Shown here piece by piece: positions 1-11,323 of a stretch of DNA of 64,000 nt. Made by a program: the position numbers and the translations under genes. The notes beneath the pieces were generated by a model. That model worked only from the letters and a program-made list of their open reading frames with translations, was not told where the DNA came from and did not search any database. The stretch spans positions 1 to 64,000 of the forward strand of contig JNEU01001129.1 in NCBI GenBank assembly GCA_000697475.1, given 5' to 3'. Each line of letters starts with the position of its first letter. Position 1 is the first letter of the stretch. The DNA comes from Lichtheimia corymbifera B2541 (Eukaryota > Mucoromycota > Mucoromycetes > Mucorales > Lichtheimiaceae).

Positions 1-446
1 AGAGTCGTATCTGCCTTTTGATCGGCACGTTGGACATCCTTGCAAGGGCTTGCTCTTGGGAGTGGAACCCAATCTCTCCTTCTTAGCTTTGGCTTTTGCT
101 TGTTTTTCTTGCGCCTTCGCTTTCTTAGCTATGAAAACTAGTGAGTAGAATGCATAAGCGAATTCATCCATAAAGCATACCATTGTTGGGACACTGAGCG
201 CTTTTTTCATTGCGATGACCTTTGTTTCCACAGCTGGTGCACACTGTTCAAGTCCATGTTAGCTGGAAGACATTCCACGTGCTTTCATCATTACCAACCT
301 GTTTCCTCTTGTTTCTTTTTCTTCTCGTCTTTCATTCTCTGGGCTTCTTCTTGCTTCTTGCGCTTTTTGTACTCAATGATGTCCTTGGCCGACATTCCTT
401 CATATCGCTTTTGCTTTGACGATGACGATGTTATGTTGATGCTCAT
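1..446 (-). CDS. Zinc-knuckle protein, N-terminal part (runs off window)
   Basis: Partial gene reading leftwards off the window edge; no family assigned. Three exons can be joined: about 446-290 (starts MSINITSS, then a Lys/Glu-rich helix containing MSAKDIIEYKKRKKQEE), 243-181, and 128 to beyond 1, with GT-AG introns. The middle exon encodes a zinc-knuckle pattern, C-x2-C-x4-H followed by a Cys eight residues later (CTSCGNKGHRNEKSAQCP). The third exon begins a Lys/Ala-rich stretch and then a second similar start (CPTCRSKGR). Paired knuckles of this kind bind nucleic acid in several proteins and also occur in transposon-derived proteins, so the role is open. The ATG at 446 was chosen because the frame upstream lacks similar composition. 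The exact donor of exon 1 is uncertain by a few bases. Confidence 0.5.
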
Positions 447-1652
447 TACGATTGACGAAAAGAGGTAAGAGTGATGGATAGACACAGGTGATGGGAAGGT
501 GGGAGTGATGGGAAGAGGTAGATACAATAGTCGTCAAACAGGATACCCCGATTTTCGGATTTTTCGCGTGCATCATGCACACAATGGCTCTATTGTTGGT
601 TCCTGTCTGCATGCATGATAGCGTATCATTTTCCCACACAGTGGAAGGGACAAAGTAGTCAAACATATTCAAGGAAAAAACCCCTGCTATAAAAATTGTT
701 GATCTCCTGGAGTCAGCTACATAGCTTTTGTTGATCGCAGACAACGTAATAAAGACTTACGGAAGCCGATCAAAGAAATTGGTGAAGCTTGAAAAACTAT
801 TGTAGTCAGCTCAAACCAAAAAGAAACAGGTTTGCGTTGCTCACCTCTCTTTCAGAATGCTGGACGTGAGTTTGGTTGGTGTAACAAACATTTGCAACTA
901 CATTCTCGATCTAACCAATACAAGTTGGATCACTTACATTTTGTCGTGCATGAACCTTTTGTCAAGAAAGCAACTACCATGGAGCTCCGTATAACACATG
1001 TACTGGTAAATGAGGCATGTTTAAAGCAAAGGATGGCTTTTTCTATCATTCACCATCCATCCTTTTCCCTTCTCCAGATCTATATGATACGCACGCTTTG
1101 AGAAGGAATCAAAGCATCTTAAACCTGTCATTGTTGAAGACTCCTGATGGTATAGGTATACGATCGACTATAACCCATTTCTTTTCCTACTGCATTATCC
1201 AAGACTCATTCTTCCTACCGGTATATCCTCTTGTGAAATACCCCACACACCACAACCCTGTCCATTTGTTGACAATCTCATTCGAAACGTCTTTTTCATC
1301 TTCATTCAAATTATTGTTACCATCTTCTTTCTCTTAAGGTCATCGTTTGTGTTAGCTACACGAGCCCCGCCAACAGATACATCGGATTTGAGAATACAAC
1401 TAAACACAGCACCAGCTGCAAATTGCTTTTCGTTATTATTGTTGCAAGGACATTATTGGAATAAAGAGCATTCAAAAGGAGAAGGAAAAGTTAAAAGCCG
1501 TATAGAAATGAAAAAGTGGATATAAGCTGAAAAAAGGGTTGAATCCAGTTCAAGATGCGATGGGTGAAGAGAATCAACCTCGTCTTGACATTTTTTTTTG
1601 CCCTCTTCGACCTCCCGTCGCAAGATTGGATCTCGATTCCCTATACAATGCG
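447..1652. other. Intergenic, no gene seen
   Basis: About 1.2 kb between the left-edge gene and the end of the Rad52-like gene. Reading frames are short and of low-complexity composition. A CT-rich stretch lies near 1040-1330. No RNA gene or repeat recognised. Confidence 0.4.
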
Positions 1653-3023
1653 TTAGATATGGTCAACAAATACCTTGCTGCTTATAGATGTACTTAACAT
1701 GTTTCTCATTTGTTTTTTGTTTGTTACAGCCTCATCCCGCTTCTGTAATCGCGCAACAGATTCTGGAGTGAAATCAGCTAGATCATCGTCTTCAGCTTCT
1801 GATCTTGCAGGAGTATGGGTTGCAGTCATCGAAGCAGCGTTGGGATGTAAGGACATAGGTGCCATAACATGAGAATAAGGGCGAGGACGGAGAATATGAT
1901 GACCTTGCATTGTGGCAGGTGCACCACCGGATTCCTGCAATGGTATTGATTCATGGATGGGATCTTCTTGTGGATCGCTTCCACGAGGTTCTTGTACGGG
2001 GAGGACAGCTTCTTGTGGATCGCTTCCATGAGGCTCTTGTAGCGGGAGGACAGCTTCTTGTTGTGGATCGTTTCCATGAGGTTCTTGTACCGGGAGGACG
2101 GCTTCTTGTTGCGGATCGCTTTCATGAGGTTCTTGTACCGGGAGGACAGCTACTTGTTGTGGATCGCTTCCATGAGGTTCTTCTACCACCGGGAGGACAG
2201 CTACTTGTGGTGGATCGTTTCCTTGTACCGGGAGGACAGCTTCTTGTCGTGGAACGGTATCGTGGGGTTCAAGCAAAGGGTTCATGATGGCAGGGTTGTG
2301 TAAAAGCTTATGATAAAGGAAATCAAAACCAGGACACCTCTTACAGTTCCATTGTTCATTACCTGTGGTATTGTGAGCTTGAAGACTGGACCCAACATTC
2401 TAAATGCTTTTAGCATGCCGTCACCTTCTGCCCGTGATGTGGCCTATAAACGTACAAGTATTAGGTGATAATGCCAATATAGGTAAAGCATGCATGTGTG
2501 TACCAAGCGGTATGCTACTTCACGATCGACGTGTTTCATCGACCCTAATCCTATGGCCTAAAAAACCATTAATGCAATTAGTCTAATCCTTGTAGCTGCA
2601 TGTATGATGCTTAGTAATACCTGCTTCTCGTTTTCAAATAACGCAATGTGGATACCGACGACTATCGTCACATGCACCGAGAACACGCCATGTCTGAATT
2701 CACACTGTACCGATATCAATCATTGAACCTATATTTTTGATACCAGGAAGGAGAAATGATCCTTACATAATCTGTGCTTACATTGACGATTTTGAGTGCC
2801 CATCCAAAGCGTCCGAATATATCGTTGGCCAAATCGACGGCATCCTTTTGTTTTATCATCCTCACCAGCTCCCCGGCTATGTAGCAAAGGGTAAAAGAAG
2901 ATATCATGAGAAACAATCATTGAATAACGCATGTGTAAGTTTACAAGGATTAGGCAGAGTGGATATGTATCTTTGGGGAGCTGGTCCCATCAAAGCTTGC
3001 AGAGTGATTTCTTTTTCTGACAT
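1653..3023 (-). CDS. Rad52-family DNA repair protein (divergent, repeat-tailed)
   Basis: Six exons join in frame: 3023-2945, 2876-2782, 2704-2621, 2557-2504, 2443-2363 and 2306-1653. The product begins MSEKEITLQALMGPAPQRYIS and continues with DAVDLANDIFGRFGW, GVFSVHVTIVV, AIGLGSMKHV and DGMLKAFRMLG. These follow, in order, the hallmark blocks of the Rad52 core (GPEYIS, ELANEIFGFNGW, the RVTL strand, DIGYG, DALKRALRxFG). Rad52 proteins anneal single-stranded DNA and assist Rad51 in homologous recombination in the nucleus. Unusually, the Lys-Arg pair normally before ALR is Leu-Lys here, and the RVTL/DIGYG blocks are degraded. The C-terminal half is a tandem 13-17 residue Pro/Gln/Glu repeat (EAVLPVQEPHGSDPQQ type) followed by a short acidic tail. 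It may be a Rad59-like or neofunctionalised paralog rather than the main Rad52. The family call rests on motif order recognised by eye. Confidence 0.65.
1966..2262. repeat. Coding minisatellite, 39-51 base units
   Basis: About seven imperfect tandem units ending in GGGAGGACAG, with unit lengths of 39, 45, 48 and 51 bases. All lengths are multiples of three, so the frame of the Rad52-like gene on the minus strand is kept. The units encode variants of EAVLPVQEPHGSDPQQ. Confidence 0.85.
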
Positions 3024-3989
3024 TCTGCAGAAAGATATTGATGCTTTCCCAAGCTTGTTCGAATCTCTCTTTTTTAAACCCCTTGCTTGCATTCCGGAGT
3101 GGTGATTGCAATCATGCATAATGACCCGTGACTATAAAAAGTTGGGGTTCCACAACCATTGTCCTCTGTGTTTGCGATAGACTATCAACAACAAGCGTAT
3201 TTGTGCACAACAATGGAATAAAGTGAACGTGTGGTTATATCGTTTATGAGTGTCTTAGCATGGAAATTCGTTTATGTAAATCAATGATATGGGATGGATC
3301 GTTGGCTCATGCTTGAATATGTGTGGATTGTGTTATTGGTGATCTACGACAGTAGGGGAAGCCATTCACGGGATTGTAACACAGATATCCAGCCCAGCAG
3401 CAGCACATCAAAGCATCACAAAACATAGCTTGTACATAATTGAATTCTTCATCATTACTTTGCTTGCCTCTAATACCTGATAACGACGGTGCGTGAGTGT
3501 AGTGCTATAGTACAGCATTACAGCGTTTCATTCACTATACTATAGCACTATGAGCAAACTGCAGCGGCACAAGGCATGATGCCTAGATCCCCAAACGGCA
3601 CCCATTACCAATATTCCAAATGGACAATATTGCAAGGCATTTAAAAAATATGGGGATTGAGGACATATTGTTCTGGATGATCTTGTTGTACACATGTATC
3701 AATGGAAAGGTGGGAAAGAGTGCAGCATGCGAGGCTAATTGATCGTCGTGCATTTGCTTTAAGCCCCTTTCCGTTTTAAGATGTGAACGTGTAATTGAGA
3801 TTATTCTACATGCTTACATACATATGACTTTATAGTAGTGAATGCTTCACCAAGATGATAGGATGCAATGATTGAAGATTATGTTATGCGATATCGGGTA
3901 AGCGGAATAAGGAAGAGGCTGAGAGAGGAAGAAGGAAGAAATTAAATAGGTCAGGCACTGTCATGCAAATCCATGCACACTGTAATTAA
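3024..3989. other. Intergenic, no gene seen
   Basis: No supportable reading frame. The right end (about 3900-3990) belongs to the degraded outer end of repeat locus A, which matches the tails downstream of loci B and C in reverse orientation. Confidence 0.4.
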
Positions 3990-4880
3990 CGCATGTCCTT
4001 GAGATTGCCTCTCTCTAACCTGAAACTTTCACACAATATGCTATTGGGCATGCTGATCAACTTTGTCTTAATAAAGAACCCACACTTCATTCAAAGGTTT
4101 TGAATGGTTCTCTTTGTCATGCTGATCAACTCCATTCATTTAAAAATCGCATACTTCATTATGATGTTTCGATGAATCCGGCGGCCCAAATATAGGAGAA
4201 ATGATGGACGGACGGAACGCAAGGAGGGTGTATAGTGCACACCCCCGCGGTTGCCCATCTCCATCGTCAAACTTGGTCAGACTGTGGGCTTCGACATGCT
4301 GATCAACTCCATTTAAATAAAAGTCGCAGGCTTCATTGTGAGAAATAAAATGCGGGCGTCCGACGATGAACGGACGGTATTATATGGAGTGTGGACGGCC
4401 CATAACCTTAAGATTACCCATTTCGAACCTGAAAGTTTCACACAAGATGCTCTTGGACATGCTGATCAATTTCGTTCTCATAAAGACATCACGCTTCATT
4501 TAAAAATCTTGAATGGGAGGGTGTAATGTGGGATTGACTATGGAGGACGGAAATTCCGCACCCGTCCAAATGCATGAAATGTCAGTTACTCTGAATTACC
4601 TTGGGATTCCCCATCTTGAACTTGAAACTTGGTAAGAAGATTCTCTGAGTCATGCTGATCAACTTCATTCATTTAAAAATCATAGGCTTCATTATGAAAA
4701 CTTTAAATGGGAGCGTCCGACAAAGAACGGACATGAGCATAAGTACGGTGTACGGCCTACGTCCCCGATATTGCCCATCTCGATCTTGCAACTTTCACAC
4801 AAGGTGCTCTTGAACATGCTGATCAAGTTTGTTCTCATAAAGATACCACGCTTTATTTGAAAATTTGAGTGGGAGGGAAC
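3990..4880 (-). repeat. Repeat locus A: direct array of the GATCAGCATG unit
   Basis: Six divergent units in direct order, read on the minus strand. Each carries GATCAGCATG (seen as CATGCTGATCA on the plus strand near 4045, 4115, 4295, 4458, 4652 and 4814), then TTGTGTGAAAGTTTCA-like and GGGCAAT-like blocks. Spacing is irregular, about 70 to 195 bases. The same unit recurs at 30.9-31.5 kb and 34.5-35.4 kb on the opposite strand, so this is an interspersed family. No protein is encoded. Confidence 0.8.
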
Positions 4881-5087
4881 AAATGTACGAGAGACATAGC
4901 GTAGGTAGTGTTATCATGGGCTGGAGAAGGAGAAGTGTTCATATGCAGTTCATTGATCAACATCTGTAAGCGGGATTAGGAAGCTATCGGCTAGCAGTTT
5001 TATGGATTGGACATTAGATAGGTCCTAGCAAGTTATGAGCGAAGCGAGCAATGCCGGCCGCTAGTTCACTTTATTAAGCAAGTTTCA

Positions 5088-7161
5088 TTATTTTGGTACA
5101 AGTACAAGTGGATTACTCAGAGAGTAGGTATTCAATACATTATCTGCCCATAACAATGCCTCGAATGTAAAGGTAGTCGGATGGAAGACATCGGGAACTG
5201 CATCAGTGAATGCTGGAAATAGAGAACTATATAACTCCTGTAACTCGACAGCCGTTTGCGGATCAACCTCTTGTAGACTACTAGTACATTTAACACAGAT
5301 ATCAGCAAGATACACTCAAATCCTAACTTGTTCACATTACCTGGTCTTGTTGAAAAAGTCATGCCATTTGCTCTTATCCCCTTTGGACCGCTCTTGTATC
5401 AGTGCCAGCATAAATACAATATCTTCCTCTTCTTCAATATCTTCGAACAACTGGTCGACAGCATTCTTGAATGTTGGATTCCTTTGCAAAAGCTGCTTCA
5501 AGCTGATGGTGACGTTTTCCAGCATGACCATGGATGAGGATTCTTCACGTGGAGTAGAGAAATGCTCTGGATTAACGATCTTCAAGAAAGGTGCGTTGGG
5601 TGCAATTGTATCTTGTGCCATTGTCTTTAGCACCGATTGTTTCCGCTGTTCGACCATGGATAAGATTGATTTCAAAACGTCTTCTTGACCTACGATTACC
5701 CATATGACCATTATTAACCTGGACACCCGATACATTCGAATAATATCCACTTACCATCCCGGTACATCAATGCGTATTGCTGCCATGGTTTTGCTGCCTG
5801 ATCACGGCTTACAGGGAGCCTTTTCACATTCATCAGCTTGAACTGAAGCAGAGACTGGGTGGTGTTTAGCATGGCGAGCTCGTTACGATATCCGACAAAG
5901 TCAAGCATGCTGGCATCCGTGCAATTGACGTAATAGCTGATTTCAGTCTCATTCATCACAAGTACTCGCATAAGTTTCCAAAGAGAGTCGGGGGCTGATT
6001 GTCTGTGCACGTAATTCAATAATGGATCATCATTGCCGGATACGATATTCGCTTGTGAAAGGAGGTTGAGCTTGATTGGCCCGTTTGGATCTTGAGAAAA
6101 GTTGGGCTTGATAGCAAAGTGATCGTATTCATTGTACTATGTATCATTGTGTCAGATTTCATTCTTTTATCATCCTAATATAAAATATACTCACTGGGAA
6201 GCAAAATCCATAGCCCAAAAGCACTATTTGATCGGTTGTCAGATCCAGCATTGATAATTGAATCACCAAAACTTACATTCTTCGTTGGACTACAGGTTCA
6301 AAAGAAGGAAAACGTTAGCCAATATCCTTGCAATTTCTGTATACCACCAACCTTTGGACCATAATTGTTAAAGAGCTGTTGTCCTTGATTTGCGGGCTGG
6401 CCAGTAACAAAAGACAGGGTCCCAGTTTCCTCATCACCGGATCTCATCCAAGTAATTCTGGTGTTGGGTTTGTGATTCAATGCGTCCAAAAGGGGGAACA
6501 AGACCTCAGAGGGGATATCTTCCTTGGTTGGATCGATCAGCTTGTAAGGAAATGAGCGAGAAGAAAGCACACAATAAGCCCATAGATAATCGTCCCTATC
6601 ATTATTGTGAAATCAATTGACTTGCATATTTGTGAATGTAAACAAGACGGACATACCATGAAATGTTGTCAACGCCAGGCTCTTTTGATAACTTTTGATA
6701 CTCTTCATAGATTGAGGCCTTACGCTCCACCGTTGCAGTTGCTAGCGCCGTGTTCTCAATGAAGCGCATATCATCATCGTCAAAGAATAGTGTGGTCATG
6801 ATTTTGGGTGGTAACACATCCAGATAAGGCGCATAAAAGGATTGGCTTCCGAGATTTTTTTGTTGTGCCACAAAAGCTGACATGACAGCTCGACAGGAAT
6901 ACGCATGTAGAGAGGGAAAAGCGCGTCGTGCAACTGGTTCAGTAATCGCGAGTCGAAAAGGGAGCGTTGCCAATGTCTCATTCTCTTCCACGGGCTGGCT
7001 TGCATAGACACTACCAATGCCATCCTGATCTATAAACACGATCAACACCAAGATCCACACAACGACTACGATATCGAGTTACCTGTCTTGAAATCAAACT
7101 TGTCGAATGTAGCACCGTTGTCTCGAAGCCATTGGATGTAGCGTTCAAGTGGGATCGCCAT
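5088..7161 (-). CDS. SET-domain protein lysine methyltransferase (SETD6/LSMT-type)
   Basis: A multi-exon gene that starts MAIPLERYIQWLRDNG at 7161 and ends with a stop at 5088. Joined exons give the split SET architecture of the Rubisco-LSMT/SETD3/SETD6 group. This comprises an N-terminal strand block (GIGSVYASQPVEENE), the helical insert, SSRSFPYK, the cofactor-binding block LLDALNHKPN, the post-SET FNNYGPK and the motif NEELLLGYGFCFP. A substrate-binding-like helical region then follows. Such enzymes methylate lysines of ribosomal proteins, elongation factors or nuclear proteins using SAM. The last two exons (5750-5088) contain a second acidic helical region and a block TFEALLWADNVLNTYSL, which resembles the helix before the SSRSF motif of a SET domain but lacks the Arg and everything after it. 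Internal exon ends are approximate; the substrate is unknown. Confidence 0.8.
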
Positions 7162-7808
7162 CGTATATTATGGAGGTGAAAAAGAACGAGTACGCTTGTT
7201 GTTTGTGCGTGCGATATCGGAGTAGTCATGCAGCTTCCTTCCCATCCAAAAGAAACCAGTCGTCTTATGAATCCATGTCATGCTGTCTGAAAGGGAGGGG
7301 GGTGGGAGTTGCCTGTGTTTGGGAAAAAAGGGGATGTGTCTGGACACTTATGCAGCTATAGTTTACATCTTGTGGTACTACCCACCATAAGCATTCGCAT
7401 AAGACCACCATCATGCATGAAGAGGAGGAGGAGCACCCAGCCCAGTATCTGATGAGAAATGATATACATATTTAGATGTGTTGGGTAAAGCAAGCCTGGT
7501 AAAAGAGGAAGCATATGCGCACTGGGTGATCTTGCTGCTATTGCATGGCGCATTAAATAAAGCAGTACATAATACTAATAATACACAACAAAATATGCAA
7601 GTTCTGTAGCTTACTGCAGGTCGTTTGCTTATAAAAGTAGATGACGTGTAAGGAAGAAGAATCAAGGAGAGAAAAAGTGAGCCCAAAACGGAATTGATTC
7701 GGGCCATGGGCGTATTTTCATCTTGTTTCCATCACCCCTTTCTTGACTATGTCCTTTCTTCTTCTTCTTTGACCACACAACAATAACATACGTATACGAT
7801 ATTATTAC
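7162..7808. promoter_or_regulatory. Shared divergent upstream region (SET / RING-CH genes)
   Basis: About 650 bases between two genes transcribed away from each other. Contains no convincing frame. It holds G-rich, GGAGG-rich and CT-rich (7740-7770) stretches but no defined motif that I can assign. Confidence 0.35.
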
Positions 7809-8738
7809 ATGAGGGAGATCCATTATCTTACCTCGTCATCCATCCCAATGGATTTATCTCTGCCACCACCCTATCCTGTTTCCACTACTACACCTGCCAC
7901 CACTACGAACGCTCATCCAATGCCACGTCCATCTTCCAGCAGTGGATCTAGACGTTCGAGCCATAAACGACGTCCTTGTCAATTATGCCATTATGGCCAA
8001 AATGCAGAGAGCCAACAACCACAACCACAACACCATCCACCACGACGTTTACATTTTCCTGTGATCCCTTTTCTAATACACAAAAATCGACCACACCATG
8101 TACGAATATGTCCTTGTCCACAAAAGGTGCATCTAAATTGCCTTGCATTGGAAGGCCAACACAGGGATACCATCACCTGCAGTATATGTGACTACGCGTA
8201 TCATTCTCGATTACGAGTATACCTTAGCCGCGCTGTATGTTTTGCAATACACTTACTAAGTATGGCATCTGTGGTCGGCCTTGTCTTTGGATTAGCACAA
8301 CTTGGGTCAGCTCTTGACAAGCTTGGTCTGGGTAATGAGGCTGGTTCAAAGTTGGATGGGGACGAGCTATGGCAAGATCACGAGCTACAAGAGATTCTCG
8401 CATGGCTACAACTAGTTCACTTTGCAACAGGTGTTGCTGGTGAGGCTCTGTTGGGATTAGTCTATCTAGTGGGCGTATGTGGTGTCATTGGCCTTGATCG
8501 CACCCTTCACATGCTAGACGATATCATCCATATTAACCTTGAGCCCTTATTACGTTTGCCAATCCCCGAATGGATTCGAAGAGCTCTTCTTTGTACTTGC
8601 CTTACGTTCATAGGCCTGATCCTTGGTACATACCTCTTGTTTTATTCTTGGATTTGGGCATGCTTGCTTTGTCATTTTTGCTATCGAATCCTCAATGTAT
8701 CCACTTACACGCCATCACCACCATCATCATCACAATAA
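7809..8738 (+). CDS. RING-CH (MARCH-type) membrane E3 ubiquitin ligase
   Basis: Single-exon frame of 309 residues. A Ser/Thr/Pro-rich N-terminus precedes a C4HC3 RING-CH finger with Cys57, Cys60, Cys101, Cys103, His108, Cys111, Cys124 and Cys127 in the right spacing and order (CQLC, CPCP, HLNC, CSIC). Hydrophobic membrane segments follow at about 144-166, 205-228 and 260-290. This matches MARCH-type ligases, which sit in internal membranes and ubiquitinate membrane proteins. The first loop, between the second and third Cys, is long and Gln/His/Pro-rich, which is unusual. Translation could instead start at Met14 (7848), which has a better local context. Confidence 0.75.
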   Translation: MREIHYLTSSSIPMDLSLPPPYPVSTTTPATTTNAHPMPRPSSSSGSRRSSHKRRPCQLCHYGQNAESQQPQPQHHPPRRLHFPVIPFLIHKNRPHHVRICPCPQKVHLNCLALEGQHRDTITCSICDYAYHSRLRVYLSRAVCFAIHLLSMASVVGLVFGLAQLGSALDKLGLGNEAGSKLDGDELWQDHELQEILAWLQLVHFATGVAGEALLGLVYLVGVCGVIGLDRTLHMLDDIIHINLEPLLRLPIPEWIRRALLCTCLTFIGLILGTYLLFYSWIWACLLCHFCYRILNVSTYTPSPPSSSQ

Positions 8739-8925
8739 TACAATCCCATCATTCTTGTACATAATCGTATTTTCTCATGCTCCTGCTTGCTGATATTGTA
8801 ATGGGTGCGTGTGTTGCATAAATCACTCGAGACGTCAAATTTATCACTTGTCTCATCGCTTGCTATATGATTCATGCATCGGAGGTCGCGATAGATAAAA
8901 CACTCTTTCTTTTGCTTTTACTATC

Positions 8926-9519
8926 ATGTCAACTGAACGCTACCAAGATAATCATGACTCTAGCAGCATCGAATCTTGGTCACCTGAAATCAAGTCTCGA
9001 TGGCGTTTCTCGGCTGAACAACACCAGGCACTTGAACAAGCATACCAGGAACAGCGTAATCCTTCACAAGGCGAAATCAACTGGTTAGCTGAAGAGCTTC
9101 AAAGCCCAAGGAAAACAGTGGTGACATGGTTCCAAAACAGACGAGCTAAAGAGCGTCGTCGTCGCGGTCAGCGACAGCGTCAAGAATCTCCTCATCATCA
9201 TATGACACAAGCTTGGGTGTCATCATCAGCATCGTCATCATTTGAAGCAGCAGCAAGAAATACAACCGAGCTACTCTCAACGCATCATGAGAGTAATGCT
9301 AGTTCACAAGTATCATTTCCATCATCAACTGATAGCCAAAGGCACCAGCCAATGTACAACGATCCATTTTCGTATTATCTACTACCAGCATCCCACCATC
9401 AGAGTGGTCCGATGACTCAATATGCAGCGTGGCAATCCCCTACTTTCCAAGCCCTCTATGCACTCGATGACATTGATCTTTTCCTGGATCTCAGTGACAT
9501 TGCTTACACCTATCAGTGA
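8926..9519 (+). CDS. Homeodomain transcription factor
   Basis: Single-exon gene of 197 residues. A homeodomain occupies about residues 24-82, beginning SRWRFSAEQHQALEQAYQ. Its recognition helix carries the signature WFQNRRAKERRRR at 68-80. The rest is low complexity, rich in Ser, His and Gln, as expected for an activation or disordered region. The C-terminus ends in an acidic hydrophobic motif (LDDIDLFLDLSDIAY) that looks like a transactivation segment. It acts as a nuclear DNA-binding regulator; targets cannot be inferred. The helix-3 Asn and Arg required for DNA contact are present. The gene converges with the U2AF gene, leaving about 130 bases between stops. Confidence 0.9.
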   Translation: MSTERYQDNHDSSSIESWSPEIKSRWRFSAEQHQALEQAYQEQRNPSQGEINWLAEELQSPRKTVVTWFQNRRAKERRRRGQRQRQESPHHHMTQAWVSSSASSSFEAAARNTTELLSTHHESNASSQVSFPSSTDSQRHQPMYNDPFSYYLLPASHHQSGPMTQYAAWQSPTFQALYALDDIDLFLDLSDIAYTYQ

Positions 9520-9649
9520 TGATGCCCATTTATATCAATGATTAATACGCGTGGTTTCAATAACTCAACAATAAAAAAAGTATATTTGCAATGCACAAAA
9601 TGATCAAAGTATAACAGCAGACGATTATGATATATTGAAGTTCTTATTA

Positions 9650-10537
9650 TTAGTATTCATCATATCTATGTCTACGATGTCGGTCACTATCACGATAACG
9701 ATCATCATCTCGACGACGTGACGAGCTCCTTCTACTACGGTGATAATCCTCATCCTCTTCTCCACGCTCTTCTCTGCGGCGATGACGTTCTTCACGCTCT
9801 TTTTCTCGAATCGAAGCACGCTGAGCATCCATTAGTTCCCGCTTGAGTGACCTAGTTGGGTGTCTCAAATGCATAAAGTTGCAAAAGCCGCCACGATTAC
9901 ATTCGGCAACCTCGTGCTGTCTACAACATGCTTCCCTGAAATCTGTTACTGGGGACAACTCCGCATACAATGGTCGACCTAAGTATTGAAATATATCAGT
10001 ATCCTGTGTTTCATCTCCATCAACCACCCTTTTTACCTGCATAGAATCGGTTATTCAAGCTTTCTACTGCCTTCCCTGCTGCTTCTTCATATCGAAATTG
10101 GCAATACACGTTTCCCACCAAGTGGTCACCTATGTTGTCGCAGACGATCATCTCTTCTACCTCCCCAAAAGACGCTAATTCGGTAAAAACATCCTCGTAA
10201 AACATGTCAAAGTCTTCCTGCAGCTGTTCAGGAGGCATGGTATATAGCTGTTCGTGTGCTGGATTTTTGTACATATTGGCTATTAGAATCGTTTGTGAAA
10301 AGGTCGGCTTAACATGCTTTCTGGAGCAACGCTCTCCGTGTCGACAAGCGCCAATCTATGTTCAAGATTAGTTTCTCATCCTTTCAAATCGTTTCCATGC
10401 TGCTTACCTTGAAATAGAATGAGCAGTTGACTCTGTACACATGGTTTATAAAGTTAGTAACGTGTTATATGAAAATAAATAGAATAGACATACTTGTCCT
10501 TTTCAGTGCCATAAATGCTTGCGAGATATTCGGCCAT
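9650..10537 (-). CDS. U2AF1: U2AF small subunit (U2AF35), 3' splice-site recognition
   Basis: Four or more exons join to a protein of about 240 residues starting MAEYLASIYGTEKDK at 10537. In order: first CCCH zinc finger (Cys18, Cys27, Cys33, His37), an atypical RRM (DVFTELASFGEVEEM through NVYCQFRYEEAA), a second CCCH finger (CCRQHEVAECNRGGFCNFMH), and an Arg/Ser/Asp/His tail. This is the textbook U2AF35 layout and length. The protein binds the AG at the intron 3' end as a dimer with U2AF65. Ser34, the position known as a mutation hotspot in the human protein, is Ser here too (CSRKH). A microexon of about 20 bases near 10413-10432 encodes part of the first finger. Confidence 0.95.
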
Positions 10538-11323
10538 GCTGCTATTATGTTATTTTGGGAACTAAGGATCAAATGGTGGGGGAGCCGCAGCGAATGCTGA
10601 GACATTTATATAGCTGTCGGAGCAACATCCGTTGCCATGGAATTTCCATGGTGATCTGTGCTCTATATAAGACTGGACCAATTGACAACGAGTTTAACCT
10701 TTCTATATATGAATGTGGGGTATTGTGTGTCAGTCATCGAATGTGCTAGTAGCTGTCGATATTACAAAGGATGTCAAAAGAATGAGCATAATGTTGTTTC
10801 GGATAAAAGAAAGACCATTTTGCCTGTGCTATTTTGGGTAGTATAATAAATCAAGCCTGATTACCCCAGCAACGTGCATTGATTAACAGCAACATCCTCC
10901 GCACGAGATCTTGTTCCTGATAAACGAGTTGATAGCAGGTTGAAAGATGGCTCTCAATGTGGTCATGTTGTACAAGTAGGCTATGTATTCGCACTTGTTT
11001 CAAAAAAGTCTACCATTTGCATGAATTGGGAGTTAGGTTAACATGATGGTGACAGTGTTGAATGACAGGTCCATAACAGGTGGCGGATGATCTATTCTAC
11101 AACAACGTGTTATCGCATTGGATGCCGACCATGCACGGCACCGGTGCCGATCATGTCATCCTGCGACAGTGATCACCCCCTTTTATTTAAAACCATCCCC
11201 GAGGATAGTAAAGATTCTCCTCCTCGATTCATTTCTTTTTTCCTCTCTTCTTCTTTCTCACACACCCACGCTCACTCACGCTCTTTTTAACTTTTACACA
11301 TCATCATTCCTCCCCTCTCGGTT
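10538..11323. promoter_or_regulatory. Divergent upstream region of U2AF1 and the acyltransferase
   Basis: About 790 bases between divergent genes. An inverted-repeat motif, GTTGCCATGG followed by AATTTCCATGG, lies at 10631-10651 about 95 bases upstream of the U2AF1 start. An AT-rich TTTTATTTAAAA lies near 11180, 140 bases before the acyltransferase ATG, and a CT-rich leader spans 11215-11290. Confidence 0.4.
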
